Assembly: GCA_022496205.1 (NCBI GenBank)
Contig: WTXD01000043.1
Location: 166,667-230,666 of the forward strand
DNA length: 64,000 nt
Source: Gloeopeniophorella convolvens
Lineage: Eukaryota > Basidiomycota > Agaricomycetes > Russulales
Direction of reading: 5' to 3'
In this document: one piece after another, positions 60,961 through 64,000 of the stretch
Layout of the letters: the number at the start of each line of letters is the position of its first letter
Numbering within the stretch: position 1 is the first letter of the stretch
Translations under genes and position numbers: made by a program
The notes under the pieces: model-generated
Told to the model about the DNA's origin: nothing
Seen by the model: the letters and a program-made list of their open reading frames with translations, nothing else
Databases searched by the model: none

Positions 60961-62800
60961 TCTAATCTTCTAAGCCTTTCGCTATCATACATGGACCATT
61001 CTTCATGATTGTTGTTAATGCTTTAGTGACTTCTTCGTCTTTGTCTTGAGATTCTCTGATGCGTCGTCGTAGGTTTTGGTCTCCAATGGTAGTGGTAGTG
61101 CCAGTGTGAGTAGCTCAGACTGTGAAAAACTTGGTGTCCAGGAGGATTTTGTTGTCATTTTCAGTCATTATCCCCTCTCTAAGATCTGGATGGTAGGACA
61201 GATGATTGGTGTGGTTGTAAATGCCAGGTTTATGAAGGAGAAGAACATCGTATTGGGAAAGTTTGAGAGACCAACGCGCTTGTCTTCAGGTGAGTTTCTG
61301 TTTTGTGGTGAAGTATGTCAGGTTGTTGTGGTTGGTCCAGATTTCAACACGGTGTTGAGCCCCTTATAAATAGTGGTGATAGGTTTCAAGGGAATGGATA
61401 ATAGCAAGAAGTTCTTTGTCGTGGATGTCGTAGTTGCGTTCTGCATCGGTCATGGATTTAGAGAGGAATGCGACTGGGTGCCAGCGATTAATTTCATCTG
61501 GTTGCTTCAGCACAGCACCGATGGCAAAGTCGGAGGCATCTGTAATCATACAAAATGGACGAGTGTGGTCAGGGAGTGTGAGTACTGGGGCTGAGGTGAA
61601 TGCGTGCTTGAGGTTGTCAAATGCTTGTTGGCAGGCTGAGGACCACTAGAACAGAGTGTCTTTACATGTGAGGGTATGAAGTGGACGTGCAATCTTAGAG
61701 AAATCCTTGATGAAACATCTGTAGAAATTGCCAAAGCTGAGGAACGCTTGAACATGCTTGAGTGTTTTTGGCGTTGGCCACTCCATGATGGCTTTGAGTT
61801 TGGCAGGATCCATGCGAATGCGACCAGCAGAGATGATAAGACCGAGGTACTCAATGGTTGTCTGGAAGAAGGAACATTGTTCTGGTTTGAGGTAAAGGTC
61901 GAGTTCGCGAAGGCGTTGGAGAACGTGATGAACAAGGGTATAGTTTTCTTCAAGAGTGTCAGTAAAAATGAGGATATCATCCATGTAGATAACAATGCAG
62001 CTGGTTGCAATGATATCCTTGAAGTTCTTGTTCATGAAGGATTGGAATGTGCCGGGGGAGTTGCAGAGTCCGAAGAACATGACTAGGGGTTCGAATAGAC
62101 CACGGTTGGTCTTGAAGGTGGCTTTCCATTCATCACCTTCTTTAATACGAATATTGTTATAGCCCCAGTGGACATCGAACTTGGTGAAATAGCGGGCGTT
62201 CTTGAGTTTGTCGATGAGTTCAGGGATGAGTGGAAGTGGGTAGGCATTCTTGATAGTGATATTATTGAGGGCGCGATAGTCCTGTACAGGGTGTAGTTTT
62301 CCATCTTTTTTCTTGATGAAGAAGAAAGGGCTTGCCATGGGTGACTTTGAAGGGCGAATATAGCCTTTTGCAAGGTGTTCTTTGAGGAATTTGTCAAGGG
62401 CCTTCTGTTTGTCGGGGGTGAGACTATAGATTTTACAGTCATGGAGTTGGGCATCAGGTTTCAGGTCAATAGCATGGTCCCAGGGTTTGCGAGCAGGAAG
62501 TCGTTGGGCAGCTGATTCCTCAAAGACTTTACGGTACTTGAAGAATTCTGGAGGGACAATGTCTTCGATTGTTTTCTTGGGTGTGACATTTTGTTCGGCC
62601 AATTGTTGCAAATGAGTCATTTTGGCATGAACAAATATGGATCCTGTTGACTGGTGTAACTCTAGTTGTATTACAGGATGAGCTTCAGGATCATGGACCA
62701 CTGCACTGGTGGAATGCACACAAGGATCATTGATCACTGCTTGGGTGTGTGTTGATTCTGATTGGAAGAGTCATCTGATGGTGGTGAGGTCGACGGAGTC
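60961..62800 (-). pseudogene. pol: reverse transcriptase and RNase H (broken)
   Basis: The longest open part (62737-61646) holds RT motifs: LDKFLKEHLAKGYIRPSKSP, HPVQDYRALNNITIKNAYPL, FGLCNSPGTFQSFMN and the active-site YMDDILIF, all apparently intact. RNase H follows with ITDASDFAIGAVLKQ, PVAFLSKSMTDAERNYDIHD and KELLAI. In-frame stops lie at 60962, 61115, 61286, 61364, 61646 and 62771. Each differs from the expected codon by one base. Confidence 0.9.
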
Positions 62801-63058
62801 AAGGAGGTATGGTTCTTGAAGGGTGTAATTGATGTAACCACAAGATGTAAGGACTGTTTGCATTTCTATGGCAAAATTCACATCGGCTTTGTGGATACCG
62901 TCTTTATTGGTATTAATTGGTGCAGTGATAGTACAGATTAGACCAACAGGAATGTTGTCTAGTGTGGTGGCAGAGATAGTGGAGTCGGATAGTTGACAGG
63001 AGGGGGGACAATGGTCAAAGGTAATTGTGTCCTTTTCCCAGTTGATACTAGGGTTGTG

Positions 63059-63540
63059 TCATCTAAGCCAGTCCATGCCTAAGATGAGGTCGTGGTCGCC
63101 AATGTCAGTAAGGTATAGTTCAATCCATTCTTGATGTGAGTGGCCGTCTGGCGTAGGGATTTCAAAGCATTGAATAGTAGTATGTTGAACCAAGCCGGTG
63201 GCATTATCAGTGCCATCAACATTGCGAACAGGGAAAGGTTTGATGAGTTTCTTGAGTGTGAAGTGATGTCAGTTGGCGAAGTTGGTATGCAGGATAATGC
63301 CTTCTGCGCCACTATCAACGAGTGCGCGTGCACTGATTTTTCAGCCAGAGGACTGTCCCAGGAAATTGACTCTAACAGATATGGACGGAGTCCGTCGATT
63401 ATGCATCGTAGACAATGGTACAGGAATAGAGTCAATCATTACAAAGGGTTCAAATTTCTCAACTCCGAAGAACCTCTCATATGTCCTCTGAACACGAAGA
63501 GTCCCAATAGACAGTGCGGCTATGGGACGTTTCAAAAATC
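63059..63540 (-). pseudogene. pol: aspartic protease region (broken)
   Basis: The segment includes the catalytic ALVDSGAEGIILHTNFAN and the end GDHDLILGMDWL typical of gypsy proteases. Stops at 63059, 63269 and 63341 interrupt it. Its frame is -1 relative to the upstream gag end near 63531-63541. Confidence 0.82.
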
Positions 63541-64000
63541 CTTCTTCTTGGAAGTGGTAGTTGGGGAGATGATGTTGGAAACGGCTTGCTTGGCCTCAGG
63601 AGTGGCTTGGGCATACCAGCTATTGATAGCTTGGATAGAAGTGTCGGTAGTGGAGGAGGATGATGGGTCATTTGCAATGAGATTGCAAGAGTTGGATTTA
63701 TTAAAGAGTTATCCAAATGAAAGAGATCGTTGAAGTCTTGTTAGGACCGGAGTGAGCCAAGAATCAGAGTGAACTAAAGTGTTGATAGAGAAGTTGTGGA
63801 CACGGGCGCGAGGGTCGTAGAACTGAAGTCAAATAATACGGTGGAGGACTTGATAATATTTGTCAAAGAAGCATCGATAGGCTTGGTCGAACATTAGGCG
63901 ATTGTCGTCATTGTAAGGGATAAGGTGGAGTCCTTCAAGCAATACTTGTGGTGGTGCTTCCACTGAGTCGAGTCTGAGTCAATAGTATCTCCCACAGAGG
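63532..64000 (-). pseudogene. gag C-terminal part (broken, continues beyond window)
   Basis: Minus-strand frame with AYRCFFDKYYQVLHRII, FYDPRARVHNFSINTL, then SIQAINSWYAQATPEAKQAV and a Lys-rich end SKKKDF followed by TGA. It resembles gypsy gag proteins in position and composition. A stop at 63829 and another near 63707 break it. No CCHC knuckle is visible in this part. Confidence 0.65.

Larger units (their letters stand above)
58531..64000 (-). mobile_element. Degenerate Ty3/gypsy LTR retrotransposon with chromodomain (chromovirus type), 5' part beyond window
   Basis: Minus-strand element, read right to left: gag end, aspartic protease, reverse transcriptase, RNase H, integrase, chromodomain, polypurine tract, 3' LTR. 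RT before integrase marks Ty3/gypsy order. The pol reading frame can be followed almost throughout, but is cut by at least thirteen stops. The 5' LTR and gag start are outside the window. The target-site copy on the left would be within CAGAGG just before 58531; its partner cannot be checked here. Confidence 0.92.

Overview
The window looks like a basidiomycete (mushroom-type) nuclear contig. The coding genes are cut by many short GT-AG introns (about 40-120 nt), often with exons of only 8-60 nt. The fungal membrane family DUF6534 is present twice, and the retroelement is a chromodomain-bearing Ty3/gypsy. I rebuilt exons by hand from splice signals, reading frame and family similarity; coordinates of multi-exon genes run from start codon to stop codon and include introns.

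Region 1 (1-23 kb) is gene-poor and accessory. It carries a cytochrome P450 (1686-3737, +), a SAM-dependent O-methyltransferase (4404-6137, -), a UbiA-type membrane prenyltransferase split into ten small exons (7404-8842, -), two tandem DUF6534 membrane proteins (11825-13818 and 14982-16924, +), a decayed O-methyltransferase (18229-19750, +) and a second intact one (20804-22627, +). Prenyltransferase, P450 and methyltransferase are the classic tailoring set for a prenylated aromatic or meroterpenoid compound. No backbone synthase (PKS, NRPS, terpene synthase) is visible, so the scaffold would have to come from elsewhere.

Region 2 (23.6-56 kb) is a compact block of conserved genes: a ZNFX1/Hrr1-like RNA-silencing helicase with zinc fingers at both ends, proteasome lid subunit RPN8, cytochrome c oxidase subunit IV/5, a seven-knuckle CNBP/GIS2 protein, ATP synthase epsilon, a Rab GTPase with a Thr in place of the catalytic Gln, a dual-specificity phosphatase, eIF4A, splicing factor SF3B2, dephospho-CoA kinase, a heat-shock-factor-type regulator and an LDB19/ART-type arrestin with a repeated acidic helix motif. 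About 3 kb between eIF4A and SF3B2 (43.5-46.5 kb) holds no gene I can support.

Region 3 (56-64 kb) has a repeat-bearing spacer and then a minus-strand Ty3/gypsy chromovirus-type retrotransposon. Its 3' LTR (58531-59556) is complete; its gag start and 5' LTR lie outside the window. Almost every in-frame stop in its pol region can be explained by one C-to-T change on the coding strand, which points to methylation-linked or RIP-like decay. I saw no tRNA, rRNA or CRISPR array.
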